From contig JACGZH010000011.1 in assembly GCA_014706385.1 (NCBI GenBank), positions 964,585 through 1,028,584 on the forward strand: a stretch of DNA of 64,000 nt. The letters run 5' to 3'. The translations under genes were made by a program, and so were the position numbers. Origin of the DNA: Phaffia rhodozyma. Taxonomy: Eukaryota > Basidiomycota > Tremellomycetes > Cystofilobasidiales > Mrakiaceae. The notes beneath the pieces are model-generated. The model searched no databases. It was not told the origin of the DNA and saw only the letters and a program-made list of their open reading frames with translations. Shown in pieces: positions 25,701 through 37,773 of this stretch (the first letter of the stretch is position 1; the number at the start of each line of letters is the position of its first letter).

Positions 25701-27815
25701 CCAGCGGTGAGACCAGGAGTGTGTGGTTCGGTCGAATCTTCCTCTTCCTCCATAATCTCTCCATTCAAGGCGGTAGGCCTAGTGGGGTCGAAAGCATGAA
25801 GAGGAATTCTGGCAGCCAACGGTCGCTGGGTTCCGTAGACCTTTTCGATATCTGACAACGTCATGATCAAGAGTGATTGGGGTTAGCGCAAGGGAAAGGC
25901 AAGGCTGTGTGATACGAGCTGTAGACGAACGAGGGTTTTCGAAACCGAGCAAGAAGCCGAACTGGGCGGCATGTGCGGCAATGCTGACAAAAAGGACAGT
26001 GTAGGAGGCCATGCAAATGGAAAGCCCGTAGAACCCAGCATACCCAACAGAGTACATACTGTGGCAATCAAAGAGACAGAGAGAAAGACCAAAAGCAAGG
26101 GTTAAGATCAAGCGCAGACCTGGCTTAACGGACAGACTAGACTTCAGGACATACGGGTGGGGTGCCAGATCGTAAACTCCGTCGAAAATAAGATCTTTTT
26201 TGAGGACGGCGGTGTAGAAGCTATTCGAAGCGGAGAACAAAAAAGAGAGACCGTTAACGGCGCTATTCAGGCTCAGTGGTATGCAGATATGGAGAATAGA
26301 GAGAAACTGACGCGTCTCCCCAGTACCACGCGTAATCCTTTACGACTCTGTGAGCGTCGATCTATGGAGGTTTTTCAGGGAAATCGATCAATCTGACAGT
26401 ACTTGACGATCTGAAAAGGGGGTAAGAAGAGAAAGGAAGATGCAATGAAGGGAGTTACAAACCTTGACCCAAAGGTTGAAAGCAATGAGGATGAAGCCGG
26501 CGGTCCATCGAAGGACATGGGCCCACCAGGCGTGGTTAGAAGGAAGCGTGCAGAACGAAAAGGCCATAAGCGAGTATGAAACAAAGTCACTGACGAAAAG
26601 GGGAAATTTGTGGAGAAGAAGCGCAGAGAGTGTTTAGCCAAACGTTCTTTTAGAGTGGACAACACAAGAAAAGAGTACGAGAACGACAGCAGCTAAGACA
26701 TCCGAGGACCACAGAGCCATATGAGAATGAGGACTTACTTGAGCAGGATGACATCAACCACTTGTCTGAACAGCAGCCAAACCGTAAAGTCAATTGGAGT
26801 TTTCTCCCAGTCGAAACGACTCTGACCGGTCCCGCCGACTTTGCCCTCGAGCTCTTTCCTCCACCAGCCGGCGATCTTGGGGTTCTTCTCCAAGTCGAGC
26901 CAACCTCGACGGAGGACCTCCCGGACGATCCACCTAGACTGAGATTGCTTCGTGAGGATGATACCGAGGCCGAGGTTGTACATCAGTCGAAAGATAATGA
27001 ACAAAGCCAGAAAGAGGGGCTGGGCAACCGAGCGAGGGATGAGCAGGTAGAGAATGCTGTAGAGATGGAACGGAAGAGACAAAGAATATTTTGTTAGCTC
27101 AGACAGACCGCGACGTCGAAGAGGAAGAGGAAGAGGAAGAGCAGATAGAGAAGGTTAGGCGACGAACGAACCATTGAGATCCAAGCAGAGCCAGGGTGAG
27201 CAGGTCAAGTTGTGATTTTCGTGTACCGTATGAGAAGAGATGATGGATGAATGAATGGGTCTCAGGAACGACGAAAACTAGAGTTGGTAAGAAAAACCGA
27301 AGGCGTAGATATTAATCTCTTGGTGCTCTCAACGTCTCCTATCGTTCTTCCTTTCCGTTGAGAATGTAATGAAGCAAGACAATAAGAAACGGAGAAGATG
27401 CAGACACAACTCAAAGCAACCTCTCCTCTCCTCTGGCTGGGTTTTCTTCCTTTTTTTTTCTTTGTGTCTTTCGGACCACTATGAGGGGCTCATTGGATGG
27501 ACAATATGTGCGCACTGTTGCATCTCCTTTATCTGTGTGATAGAGCTTGAGGGTGTTGACCCCAAAGAGCCCAATCTTCAAACCCAAGGACGAGCTGACA
27601 ACGAACAGAGGGACAAAGGAAAAAGAAATGAAAGGGAAAAGGAGAGAAAAGAAAGAAGAGCAAGTAGACATACCTTTCCCATCCCACGTTCGCCCGTAAA
27701 CGGCATCGTTCTCATCGTCATTATCGGTAGTCTGTTGGGAAGGTGTAGTGATGGGCGCAGGTTTCCGATGTCTGAGACCAGACTCGGTAGAAGCCATAGT
27801 TTCCTTGTCGGCCAT
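22747..27815 (-). CDS. CHO2: Phosphatidylethanolamine N-methyltransferase
   Basis: This ER membrane enzyme adds the first methyl group to phosphatidylethanolamine, using S-adenosylmethionine, on the route to phosphatidylcholine. The minus-strand exons begin [19 protein letters not shown] at 27815 and include VYGRTWDGK and [15 protein letters not shown]. They continue with [31 protein letters not shown] segments, [53 protein letters not shown] and [16 protein letters not shown]. The duplicated second half has [17 protein letters not shown] and [13 protein letters not shown]. Many segments are hydrophobic, as expected for the two-domain CHO2 type (about 950 residues). The soluble tail ([15 protein letters not shown] to RRILGG, with a ~100-residue Ser-rich insert at 22950-23180) is also characteristic of fungal CHO2. 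About a dozen introns interrupt the gene. It shares its upstream region with GUT2. Confidence 0.92.
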
Positions 27816-28956
27816 TATCTATCTTCTTTTTCTTCCTCTTGATGGATCTGGTTGGCCGTCAAAGAACTAGGAAGGAGAGACGGAAAAACGCTGGCTGGCT
27901 TGGCCCAGAGATTCACATGCTGGCCCCCATCTCCCTCCGCGCAGGGCAAGCAATAGAACCTACGAGAGCCAGCTGGCCAGGCACAAGGCGGGGGAAAGGT
28001 AACACGTGAGGGGTCTGCTTACTTAATACGCAGGTACTGACGCTTCTTTTTGATGTCCGGGTTGCGCAGCCAGGGGACTCCAACGATCCGCGATCAAATA
28101 GGCCTTGTGCCTGAACCCGAGACGATCGAGAAAACAAAGAAGGAGTTTGAAATGGAGACCCCGCCTTCGGCTACCCTGACATTCAAGTATTGCCGACTTA
28201 GGTAAGTTCCCGGTCCGGTCAGGGACCGGGAATGCCGGCCGAGCCGTAGGTACCGTAGGTACCGTAGTCTTGGTGGCAAACGTCGCGCTTCTCTTTAAGC
28301 TCGACGGTTGTTCCCTCTTCTCTTCTTTCTCCATCTGACTATTTTCTTGGGTTTCTCTCACTTTCAAGGTATACCCATCTCGCACTTAGAACGAACGGTG
28401 AGTTTTTAATCGTTTGTTTATAAAGAAAGATTCGAGGCATAGGTAGGACAGACGAGAGCAGAGCATGAAAAACGAAAAAGCCTAGTCAATCCTCTGATTC
28501 GACTGGGACTAATTAATATAGCTGTGACATCAGTGCCGTTTACCCTCTTTTTTCTCTTTCTGTTTCTTACTCCATCGAGGAAAAAAAAAGAAAGCTAATC
28601 TCTTATGGTCTCTCCGACGAAACCAGACCATCCCTAGAAATCCCAACATCTCTTTCGACAACTTTCGGATAGATCCAGCTGTCTCTTTCTTTTTTTCCCT
28701 TTTGTTCCTTTCGCCGACCATATATCGTTTCTCTCTTCCCATCTCTGTCTCTCCCATCCTTTTGAATCCACATTTCATCTAGGTAAGCGAACGTTTATCA
28801 ATTCCTGGATTGAATCCTCTTCATTCCCTTCTTTTTTCCTCTTCTTTCTCTCCTCCCTCCTTACAACATCTTCGATATTCATCTCATTGACAACCGCATC
28901 CGCTCATTCTCTTCCTTTTTCTCTCTGTCTCGCTAGCCTAAACGACAGTTCCTACC
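27816..28956. promoter_or_regulatory. Shared divergent promoter region of CHO2 and GUT2
   Basis: 1.14 kb separates the two starts. It contains a CACGTG E-box at 28003-28008 and a near-perfect 26-bp palindrome at 28207-28232. Next to it are three tandem CCGTAGGTA-like units at about 28244-28268. The 450 bases before GUT2 are CT-rich. E-boxes bind bHLH factors, which control phospholipid genes in budding yeast; applying that here is inference. Confidence 0.45.
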
Positions 28957-31900
28957 ATGTTTCGTCGTGCCCTCCCCCGAATCAGCAAACCTTATTTATA
29001 CGCTGGAGCAATCACAACCACCGCCCTTGTCGGTACCACCTACGCTCTATCAAATTCTCCGTTGTCTCTCGAGGCCGCCACGAGGTTGAATGAGAAGTCA
29101 AAGTATTCTCGTCCGGGACCGCTCTGGTCGCCTCCTACGCGAGCGCAAATGATCGACAACCTGAAGAAATCCGGAAAGGGTGTCAAGGTGGCCAAGTTTG
29201 AAGAAAAGGACCAACAGGAGTTTGATCTCTTGGTCGTCGGTGGAGGTGCTACCGGGAGTGGAGTCGCATTGGATGCTGCCAGCCGAGGTCTCAAGGTTGC
29301 GCTCGTAGAGAGGGATGATTTTTCGTCTGGTTGGTTTCCTTTTTCCTTGATAATCTTGCGCTCGAGATCTGCTTTGATCAGCGTAGAGCTCATTAATGGA
29401 CTTTGTTTAACAGGAACCTCTTCAAAATCAACCAAGCTCGTTCATGGCGGTGTTCGATACCTTCAGAAGGCTATCTTTGAGCTAGACTATGGTCTGTCTT
29501 TTCCTTTCCTTCCTGTGTTTTCGCTCATCTTGCTCTTGAACGCCATAGACTCACATCCCTTCCATTGGCTGCTCTCTCAACCTAGACCAATACAAGCTCG
29601 TCGTCGAAGCGCTTCGGGAGCGACGAATTTTCCTTGAGACAGCGCCATACCTATCGCACATGCTGCCCATTCTCCTTCCAACGTACACGTGGTGGCAGCT
29701 GCCCTACTACTACGTCGGTTGCAAGATGTACGATATCTTGGCTGGTTCTGAGGGCGGAAATATCGGCGCGTACTGGATGGGCAAGTCCAAGGTGTTGGAC
29801 GCTTTCCCGATGCTTAAGCAGGAAGGACTTACCGGAGGTGTCGTCTACTATGACGGTTTGTCACTCTTCTTCCCAAAGTCTGATCTATTTCCTTGTATAC
29901 TAAAGAAACTATGCCTGGATGATTCTCATCACAGGCCAGCACAATGACTCTCGAATGAACATGGCTTTGATCCTCTCTGCTGTTTGTCGCCTTCAATTCT
30001 TTTTTGTCTCTTCTGCCCGGTCTTCAAGTAACTTTCAAAACTCTAATCATATCACGTTGCATCAATAGGTCCATAATGGGGCGACCGTAGCCAACTATGT
30101 GTCTGTTGTCGCTCTTCTCAAGGACGAAGCCGGCAAGCTGAGAGGTGCTCGAGTTCGAGACGAGCTAAATGGAGAAGAGTGGGAGGTCAAGGCCAAGGTA
30201 TGTTTTCCTTGAAGAAAAGTTACTTGCATTCGACTTGAATTTGACACTAGCAATCTGCACAAATATCATAACAGGGCATCATCAATGCTACCGGTCCCTT
30301 CTCTGATGGACTTCGAAAGCTAGACGAGCCGATGACCCAGGAGATTGTTGCTCCTTCCTCTGGAGTTCACATAACCTTGCCTGTGCGTGAAACATCTGTC
30401 GTAAAATGTTGTGATTTGACAGTCGAGCTTACTGTCAACGCGCACTGTTCTTCGTTTCCTTCAAAATTCTCTTTCGCTCTAAAAGGCGTACTACGGACCT
30501 AAAACGATGGGTTTGCTTGATCCCAATACCTCAGACGGCCGAGTGATTTTCTTCTTGCCCTGGCAGGGCAATGTCATCGCTGGAACGACAGATGCTCCTA
30601 CGAACGTGGAACAAAACCCGATACCGTCCGAGAAGGAGATCCAGTGGATTCTTGATGAAGGTATGAATTCTCTTGTCTCTTTCCAACATATGTAGATCGA
30701 CTTTGTTATACAAGACATTCTGAGACCAATTTATTCGTTTACTTCCAGTTCGAAACTATCTTTCTCCTGATATCAAGGTTCGACGAGGAGACGTGTTGTC
30801 AGCTTGGTCCGGTATCCGACCGCTCGTTCGGGATCCCGCTGCTAAGGACACCCAGTCCCTTGTCCGAAACCACATGATCAATATCTCAGAGTCTGGCCTG
30901 CTCACAATCGCCGGTGGTAAATGGACGACGTATCGAGCGATGGCCGAAGAGACCGTCGACGAAGCCGTCAAGCACTTTGGACTCAAGACTGATGGAAAGA
31001 GCGAGACCGCACATATCAAGTTGATCGGCTCTCACGGATGGACCAATCTGATGTTTGTCAAGCTAATTCAGCAATTCGGACTTGATATCGAGGTTGCCAA
31101 GCATCTCAGTGAAAACGTACGTCTATTCGGACATCATTCTTGTAAAGTGTGAGAAGGGTAAGCGGATCTCTAATCCCATCGCTCTCTATGTTTCCTACCA
31201 TCATTTCGTTCACTAGTATGGAGATCGGGCGTGGACGATCTGCTCGATGGCCGCCCCCACAGGTTACGCTTGGCCTCTTCATGGAATTCGACTTTCACCC
31301 AACTACCCAGTGATCGAAGCCGAGGTCAGGTACGCCTGTCGATTTGAGTACGCTCAGCATGCCGCGGACTTTATCGGTCGACGATCTAGGTTGTCGTTCC
31401 TGAACACCGACGCTACTATCTCTGCGCTGCCGAGAATCTTGGAGATTATGGCGAGCGAGTTGGGCTGGAACCAGGAAAGAGTCGAGAAGGAGTTTGACAG
31501 TGCCCGTGCGTATCCTTACGTTGTTCACATCCTTTCTCATTGTCGATAGTGCGCTGACTTTAAGTAAGCGATCTGTCTTTTGTCCTTCTAGTCTACTACC
31601 TGCGATCTATGGGTTTGGCCGAGCACAAAGCCAACATTAAGTTGGCCGACGTGCCTCGAGTGACGAGTTCGATCTCACCAGCCCGGTTGCCCGGCGTAGA
31701 CGAGGCCGCGTTCTACTCTAGAGCGCTCTTCACGCCCGAGGAGGTGGCTGATTTGAAGACTCGGTTCCAGAAGATGGATTTTGATCAGGACGAGATGATC
31801 ACTGCCAAGGATTTGAAGCACGCGCTCTCAAGGTTGGGATACTCTTCCGTCGAGGATGAGACCATCCAAGCTATCATCTCCGAAGTTGATTTTGATCGAC

Positions 31901-32049
31901 GAGGAGCTATCTTTTTCGACGACTTCTGCGAGCTGGCCGCTGGAATGAAGGAGTTGTCGATTGACTCTGCATTCACCCATATCACTATGGGAGATTCCGA
32001 TTACTTCCGAAACAAGATCTCGCCTGAAAAGTCTGGTGGAGGTGTCTAG
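28957..32049 (+). CDS. GUT2: Mitochondrial FAD-dependent glycerol-3-phosphate dehydrogenase
   Basis: Ten exons: 28957-29329, 29414-29491, 29586-29855, 29935-29981, 30069-30197, 30275-30382, 30486-30660, 30749-31116, 31217-31505 and 31592-32049. The enzyme oxidises glycerol-3-phosphate to dihydroxyacetone phosphate at the inner mitochondrial membrane and passes electrons to ubiquinone. The start [17 protein letters not shown] is a basic targeting peptide followed by a short hydrophobic segment. The FAD-binding [20 protein letters not shown] is clear, as are [28 protein letters not shown] and the [13 protein letters not shown] block. The C-terminus carries an EF-hand-like pair ([16 protein letters not shown] and [16 protein letters not shown]), as in animal GPD2 and some basidiomycetes; yeast Gut2 lacks it. 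In the second hand the loop residues are degenerate, so calcium control is uncertain. Confidence 0.95.
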
Positions 32050-32763
32050 AGGGAGTTGATATCAGCTCCGCATACCTACAATTATTGATTTTCCGCCGTG
32101 ATTCGGCCACAGGACTTCTTTCCTCTCCTCCTTTCTTTTTCCCTCCCTGTGTTGTCTTTCTGTTCCTTGTTACTATCATTTGTTTTGTTTTCACCGTTTC
32201 TTCCAGATTGAAATATGTTTTTGTTTATGGTTGTATGATACACCTTGACGGCATTCCACAAACAAAACATCGTACCGTCCCTACCTGTCTACATCTGCCT
32301 ACTTTTTCTTCCATTTTGTCATCTTTATACATGTTGGACAACTTCCAGCGTACATGAGAGAAGAAAATAAAACGTTCGAACCGTCATTAGATAGATGGAT
32401 CGACCGATAAAACAAAACTCATAAACGCGCTCTCTACCGACCCGGCCGTATTTCGAGCTCAGCAGAGAGGGCGAGATACGCTTCTTCCTTTTCGGCCTCC
32501 GGATGACCAACATTTAGTTTGGTATATGGAAAAAGATGTACCCGGAGATCTCTTCGTACTTGAGGTATATTTGTGTGTATACAGGATCGAACGTTTGTTT
32601 TCATAGCTACGTTCCAGTCCTTTTAAGCTTTTTTCTATCTAGGTTTGGAAGGATGAACAGATCGATCAAAGTCAGATCTCGCGTCCTGACAGGGATAGAA
32701 GACGTCAAAGAACGGATGAAGAAGGAAAACGAACCGGATGGAACGATGGTCGGTGTTTCTCTC
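32050..32763. other. Convergent intergenic region
   Basis: Between the stops of GUT2 (+) and the LYRM2-like gene (-). T-rich just after GUT2 (32085-32200), as in a 3' untranslated region. No gene was recognised. Confidence 0.4.
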
Positions 32764-33460
32764 TCACTTTTCCGAGTTTTTATCCTTGATTGCCTTCTTA
32801 AGTACGACGACGTCTCCTGTTCTCCAATGTCCACGTCCTAGGGTCTGCCACTCGGTGCCCGCGTGTACACTCTGACCGAGCAAGCTATAAGATGACCATG
32901 GGACTCTGGCCAACAACCTTCGAAGGGCTGATAAGTGGGCAAGCAGCGCATCCTTTATCGAAGAAAGCATCCGAAAAACCATCGCGCGATAGATTGTAGG
33001 GCAGCATAGCGTATCAAGAACGAATACTCAAGTTTAGGACGCGAGAGACGAACGAGGAAGGAACAGAGAGATGGTGGACTGACAGGTGATGGAGGTCGGC
33101 CCATTTGGGGCTTCAACCGAAAGTCGGTGCGGTAGAAATCGATACTTTCCTTTCTATTAGGTAACGCTTGAAGTGCTACTCAATGTATCGCGTGTATCCA
33201 GATGAGATATGAGCAGACGCCTAGATCGATAGAGATGAAGTGAGAAGATTCAAATAGAGACGCGCACCTCGGGTAGAACGTAGGAATTGTCGATACAATG
33301 AGATTACAGTGGTCTGATGAGTAAACTATATGTCAAAGCAGAGTGTCAATCGAGAGTGAACAGACATGTAAACAGAAGGACAAGGGAAAAAGAGAGAACG
33401 AACATGAGCCAGGGTAAGACCATCATCCAGCAATGGCTTCCGAGTCAACCTTGCAGCCAT
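32764..33460 (-). CDS. LYRM2-like mitochondrial LYR-motif protein (exons partly resolved)
   Basis: Exon 1 is 33460-33404 (MAARLTRKPLLDDGLTLAH), exon 2 is 33325-33268 and exon 3 starts at 33175. Joined in phase they read GLTLAHFTHQTTVISLYRQF, then LRSTRALQALPNRKESIDFYRTDF. That matches the human LYRM2 layout: LTLKQF, then V-x-x-LYR-x-x-L, then an R/E-rich helix ending in a D/E-F pair. A further segment at about 32982-32870 (MVFRMLSSIKDALLAHLSAL) corresponds to the third helix of LYR proteins. The join between exon 3 and this segment is not resolved, and the reading frame then runs to a stop at 32764. LYR proteins are small mitochondrial adaptors that bind acyl carrier protein and support respiratory complex assembly. 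The start ATG is the only one fitting the family's short N-terminus. Confidence 0.45.
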
Positions 33461-33610
33461 CCTTGAGCCAAAAATAGAAAGATCCAAAGGGTGTTGAAGG
33501 ATGTGTGATGACCGGAGAACGATGAGACAAGGCAATGAATGGCTCGAAAAAGATGTCGAGTTTAACATTATGTCTACATAAAGTCATAATGTTTACACTT
33601 GATAACAACC

Positions 33611-33705
33611 GCCCGGTTAGCTCAATCGGTAGAGCGTGTGACTTTTAAGGCTTCTCGAAGACACACGTGATCACAAGGTTGGGGGTTCGACCCCCCCATC
33701 GGGCT
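33611..33705 (+). tRNA. tRNA-Lys (anticodon UUU), with intron, second copy
   Basis: The sequence is the same as the minus-strand tRNA at 16013-16107 over all 95 bases, including the ~22-nt intron between positions 37 and 38. Folding elements are those described for that copy. Identity continues into the flanks, about 9 bases upstream (ATAACAACC) and about 25 downstream to a run of T's at about 33721-33728 (Pol III terminator). The two copies are in opposite orientation, 17.5 kb apart. Confidence 0.95.
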
Positions 33706-34179
33706 AGTTCATCTTTTGCACTTTTTTTGCCTTCTTTTTCTTGCGCCTTCTTCAACATCTACACCTTTGATGATCTTTTTCTTTAAAAATCATCACAGTG
33801 TCTTTGCGATGAGTGATGATTCTCGTCCAGGTTTAACTCTTGTGGTGTGTCGGCCAAAGTCAGAGTTAGGGTTATACTAACCAGGGTCAGTCTCATTGAC
33901 TAGGACATGTGTACGCACGCGCGTTGGGCGACTCGAGAAATCCATTGTCAGCTTGCCTCTCCTAGAAACAACCCAAGAAGCAGCTCACATTCCTCTTTCT
34001 CATCCATCCCTCGCTTCATCTCCGTTTGGTTCGCTCTGGAAGCATACTTTGTCCATCGGCCAAGCGATAGAGCGTTTCATTCTGCTCATCACGTCCTGGC
34101 CATTTAATACCCTCAAGTCTAGCGTTTCCTACCTTTCGACTTTGGCCATCATTCTGGTCGCGACCCAAAAGACAAGCCA
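33706..34179. other. Intergenic region, tRNA-Lys to SET gene
   Basis: Holds the tRNA terminator and the upstream region of the SET gene. A telomere-like GTTAGGGTTA occurs at about 33866-33876 followed by ACTAACC. No protein gene was recognised. Confidence 0.4.
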
Positions 34180-37100
34180 ATGTCAAAGGCTTTCGAGTAC
34201 CATCAAACGTCAACCGAGATGGTCGACTTTCTGCGCAATTTAGAAGATACAAGACGAGCGGTCGCCCAAGAGCAGACTGCCGTCCCAGAGGATCCGTGAG
34301 TCGCGTGTGCGCTCGCTCCTATCGCTGCTGAAATGACGGGCATAGCTATGGTGATGATGATGATGACGACGACGACGACGACGATCATGACGATGAAACG
34401 CTTACTTCTGAATGTTGAAATCATTTTTATTTTCAACAGAATATGTCAGTAGTCCTCCGAGCGATACGTTTCAATCGGCAAGCTCTCAGAATCCCCTTTT
34501 CACTCTTTATTCGCCTTTTCAACTATGTTTTGGTCTTGCTTCGTTCGCCTTGTTCAGCAAATACTAAACTTGCGACCTTTCTCTTCTCTCATCATCATCG
34601 GCTTCTTTTTTACTCTCAGTTACTCCGGTAGATCAGCTAGTCGAAACAGCCGAATATATTAGGGAGAAACGTATCGCCATGGGTAAGCTCGTTCAGACGG
34701 GTCACCGGGATATGAAACAAACATATGCTGGCAAGAAACACTCTTCACTCTGCGACATTCGAAAGCTTAACCGCATTGGACTGGGAGATATGTCGTGCAG
34801 AAAGGTTCATGTAGTTAGTTTATAATCTCTTTAAATCTTTCCGGTCAAAGAAATGCTTGATAGCGCGTATCATCAAGAATCCAATCTCAATCCGACAAAC
34901 AAGCTCATAAAGCATGTCGTCTCTAATTTCTTTGTGCTTTCCCGACGGGCGCATAGGGAAGTTATCTACTCTGCCGAATTGTCTCCAGACCCTGTAGGTC
35001 TAACTGTCTCCTGCTACTCAAGACACGTAAAAAACGTATACTACTTTCAAGCTGACCATTTCTCTTCGTACTGTGTCGGATAGCTCGGATAGTAGGCGTC
35101 ACGTTTGTTATTCAAGACCCGGCCGGGCTGGCCGAGACTCTCGCGTTTTACAACGCTCCTATCGGAATGACCCCAACTGGACCTGATCTCGACATACTTT
35201 TTCCTCTAGGCTCTATTTTGGCCGTCCGAGAGCCTTATTACAAATTGTCCTCCGCCGGCGCGGCTTCCATCCGAGTCGATTCCCCAACCGGTCTTATCTG
35301 GGTCGACGAAGGCAACGCGCTCGTTCGTGGAGTCAGTTGGAAAAAGGCGCCGTTCTGGCCAGAAGAGATTTGGCGGGAAAAACCAAAAAAGACGGCGGAG
35401 CAGCTTAAGACGACAGGCAACCAGTTATTATCAGCCGGCAGGTTGCTCGCTGCCGAGCATACATACTCTCAAGGCCTCGCTCTCGATCCAAATCACCTCG
35501 CGCTTAGGTTGAACCGAGCGGCCGTCCGGATCAGACTCAAGCAGTTTCGATCTGCGCTTGTTGACACCGATCACGTACTTACCTACCATTCAACTTCAAT
35601 CCCAGAACCGCTACTCGAAAAAGCACTCTTCCGTTCCGCAACCGCTCAGTATGCACTTGGTCAATACTCACTCGCCAACGCTACCTATGGCTCCTTGCTT
35701 TCTCAATTTCCACAATCCCAGGAGGCACGAAACGGGATTGCGGCCATCGCCACTCGACTAGTCGAGATGAAGAGTGGATATTATGACTGGATAGAGCTTT
35801 ATAAGAGCTCGCAAACGAATCCAGCGGTGGACGTGGCAGAGTACGCAGGACCGGTCAAAGTCGGCCTGAGTCCCGGAAGAGGGCGAGGGCTATTTTTGAC
35901 GGAGGACGTCAAGGCTGGACAACTTCTGATCTTGTCAAAACCGGTTTGTATATCTTCAACCTTGACGCATCCAATCTCTAAACTGTCTCATGAAATACTC
36001 CATTAGCTGAACCCTTCCTTCTAAACCTCTCTCAACTTAGTTTGCAGCGGTTTATAAGACAGACTTGGGCCCGGATCAATCTTTGTTCAGTTGTAACCTC
36101 CATACTAACACTATCGACATTGCCACCCAATCTTATTTGACCCAACCTGTGCTCGCACACATCAAAGACGACCCTTCAGCTTATAAGGCGTTTTCCTGTC
36201 TGTACGCCGGACCAGAATTTCCACTTCCACCCGTCTTTTCAGCGCTCGAAGTTGTCCAGCCAAGAACTCAACCCTCTATGCAGCCCGTAGACATTGATGT
36301 GAGTGATCGTGCTCCTTACGGCCTCTCAATCTGAACTCCCTCGATGTTTGTTCGCACTCATATCTGATTTCTTTGTGCGTTTTTCGCTTCTTCCCATTCA
36401 AGATTTCACATGTCGAGGCCGCCATCTCTTTTAATTCGTTCTCTCCGCGTCGTATATCGCCTGCGCTCGAATGGAATCCTGATTACGGTTCTCTTTCTCC
36501 CCTATCGGACACCTCACCGACAGGGCTATACATCCTACCTTCAGTAATAAATCACGAATGCTTAGGCAACTGCTCGCTTACCTTCTGGGGTAACGCTATG
36601 TGCATTCGACCCAGAGCAGGTTTGAAGAAGGGCCAGGAGCTCACAATATCGTACGCTTCGAGGATCGATCTCGACAAGCGAACGGCAATACTGAAGAAAC
36701 ACCGGATTCGATGTACCTGTCGGCTGTGCCAGGAAGATTTAAGAGACTCGGCGATGATGCAGGAACGAAGGCTCGGTTTGGTCGCACGGATGGAAAATCT
36801 GACAAAGAACGAGCCAAATGTGAAGAGTCTGAAGTTGGCCAGGGGCATGATGCAGGAGTTGATAGAGACGTACTCAAAGGATTCCAATCCGTTTTTAAGA
36901 ATTGACGTAAGATTAATTGTATTCTCTTCTGTTACTCGGATCTATCCTGCATTTGGGGTTCGCTAATAGCCAGGACATCTCCTTATCTTCGCCTTCTGAT
37001 TCTCCTTCTTCAGCTGTGGATTCCATTCCATATTCTAGCCGACCAACTGTCATATTTCGCTCGATCGCTCATGTACTCCCCCTCGATGAACCAACCTTCT

Positions 37101-37430
37101 GGCGGTCGTCATCCGGCAAACTCTCCTGACTATTACGCTAACGAATCAATTCACTTCGAAAAGATGGCACTCGAATCTTGCGGTGTCGTTCTCTCACCCA
37201 CCCCTCCCGTCATACGGTCAACTCCACTAGCAAGGGAAGACCCCTGCGTTGATTCCGCACTTCACATCGCCGCGCTCTACAACTTCATGAACATGCGGCT
37301 CGAGGCTCGGTGGTGGGTCGATGGTGCGGTGCTTATGCATAGCGTCAATGTTGGAGGTGGACGAAAGCTGTTCAAGCTAAGATTCAAAAGCAAGATTGAA
37401 GCGTGTGATGTAGGCAGTTATCTAGATTAA
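34180..37430 (+). CDS. TPR and SET domain protein (SMYD-type lysine methyltransferase-like)
   Basis: The likely start is the ATG at 34180 (MSKAFEYHQTSTEMVDFLRN). Exons then run through about 34620-34680, around 35080-35945, 36040-36300, 36400-36906 and about 37000-37430. The order of parts is: an N-terminal helical region; TPR repeats (EQLKTTGNQLLSAGRLLAAE, LALRLNRAAVRIRLKQFRSA, LEKALFRSATAQYALGQYS); and a split SET domain. The SET domain has GRGLFLTEDVKAGQLL, then SVINHECLGNCSLTFWGNAM, GQELTISYASR and a post-SET Cys cluster CTCRLCQED. A helical C-terminal repeat follows (LHIAALYNFMNMRLEARWWV). This architecture is shared by a fungal family of predicted protein or histone lysine methyltransferases. 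NHxCxxN and ELTISY are the S-adenosylmethionine and lysine-binding motifs. Substrate is unknown. A 5-nt microexon at 34440-34444 is proposed to keep frame. Confidence 0.75.
34351..34396. repeat. GAT/GAC microsatellite in an intron
   Basis: Tandem GATGATGATGACGACGACG units. In the splice model for the SET gene it lies in the first intron; if translated it would give an Asp run. Confidence 0.7.
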
Positions 37431-37773
37431 TACCTCAATTTCGTTTTGTTCTGACCGCTGGTCCATAGCCAGTGACGATTGGAAATAAAATTATCGACTG
37501 TAACAAAACTGTAGAGGCTGAGCAAGAAAAGTTCGACAAGTTGTAGTAGAAAAGTTGTATCAAAAATCTATTCGAGAGTACAACAAGAATACACGAGAAA
37601 AAGGGAGGAAAACTTTGGCCTTGTCTGAAAACCATCCACATCCAAACACTCACCCCTCTTTCCACTCCTTCTATCTATTCAACCATCTCATTCTATAGCA
37701 TACATCCACATTCATATAATTCAGGTGCCCACAAGCAGTCAGCCTGATCGTCTTATAAGGTTCTCTGACGACT
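37431..37773. other. Short intergenic region, SET gene to 4E-T-like gene
   Basis: 343 bases holding the SET gene 3' flank and the upstream region of the next gene. Nothing else was recognised. Confidence 0.4.
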
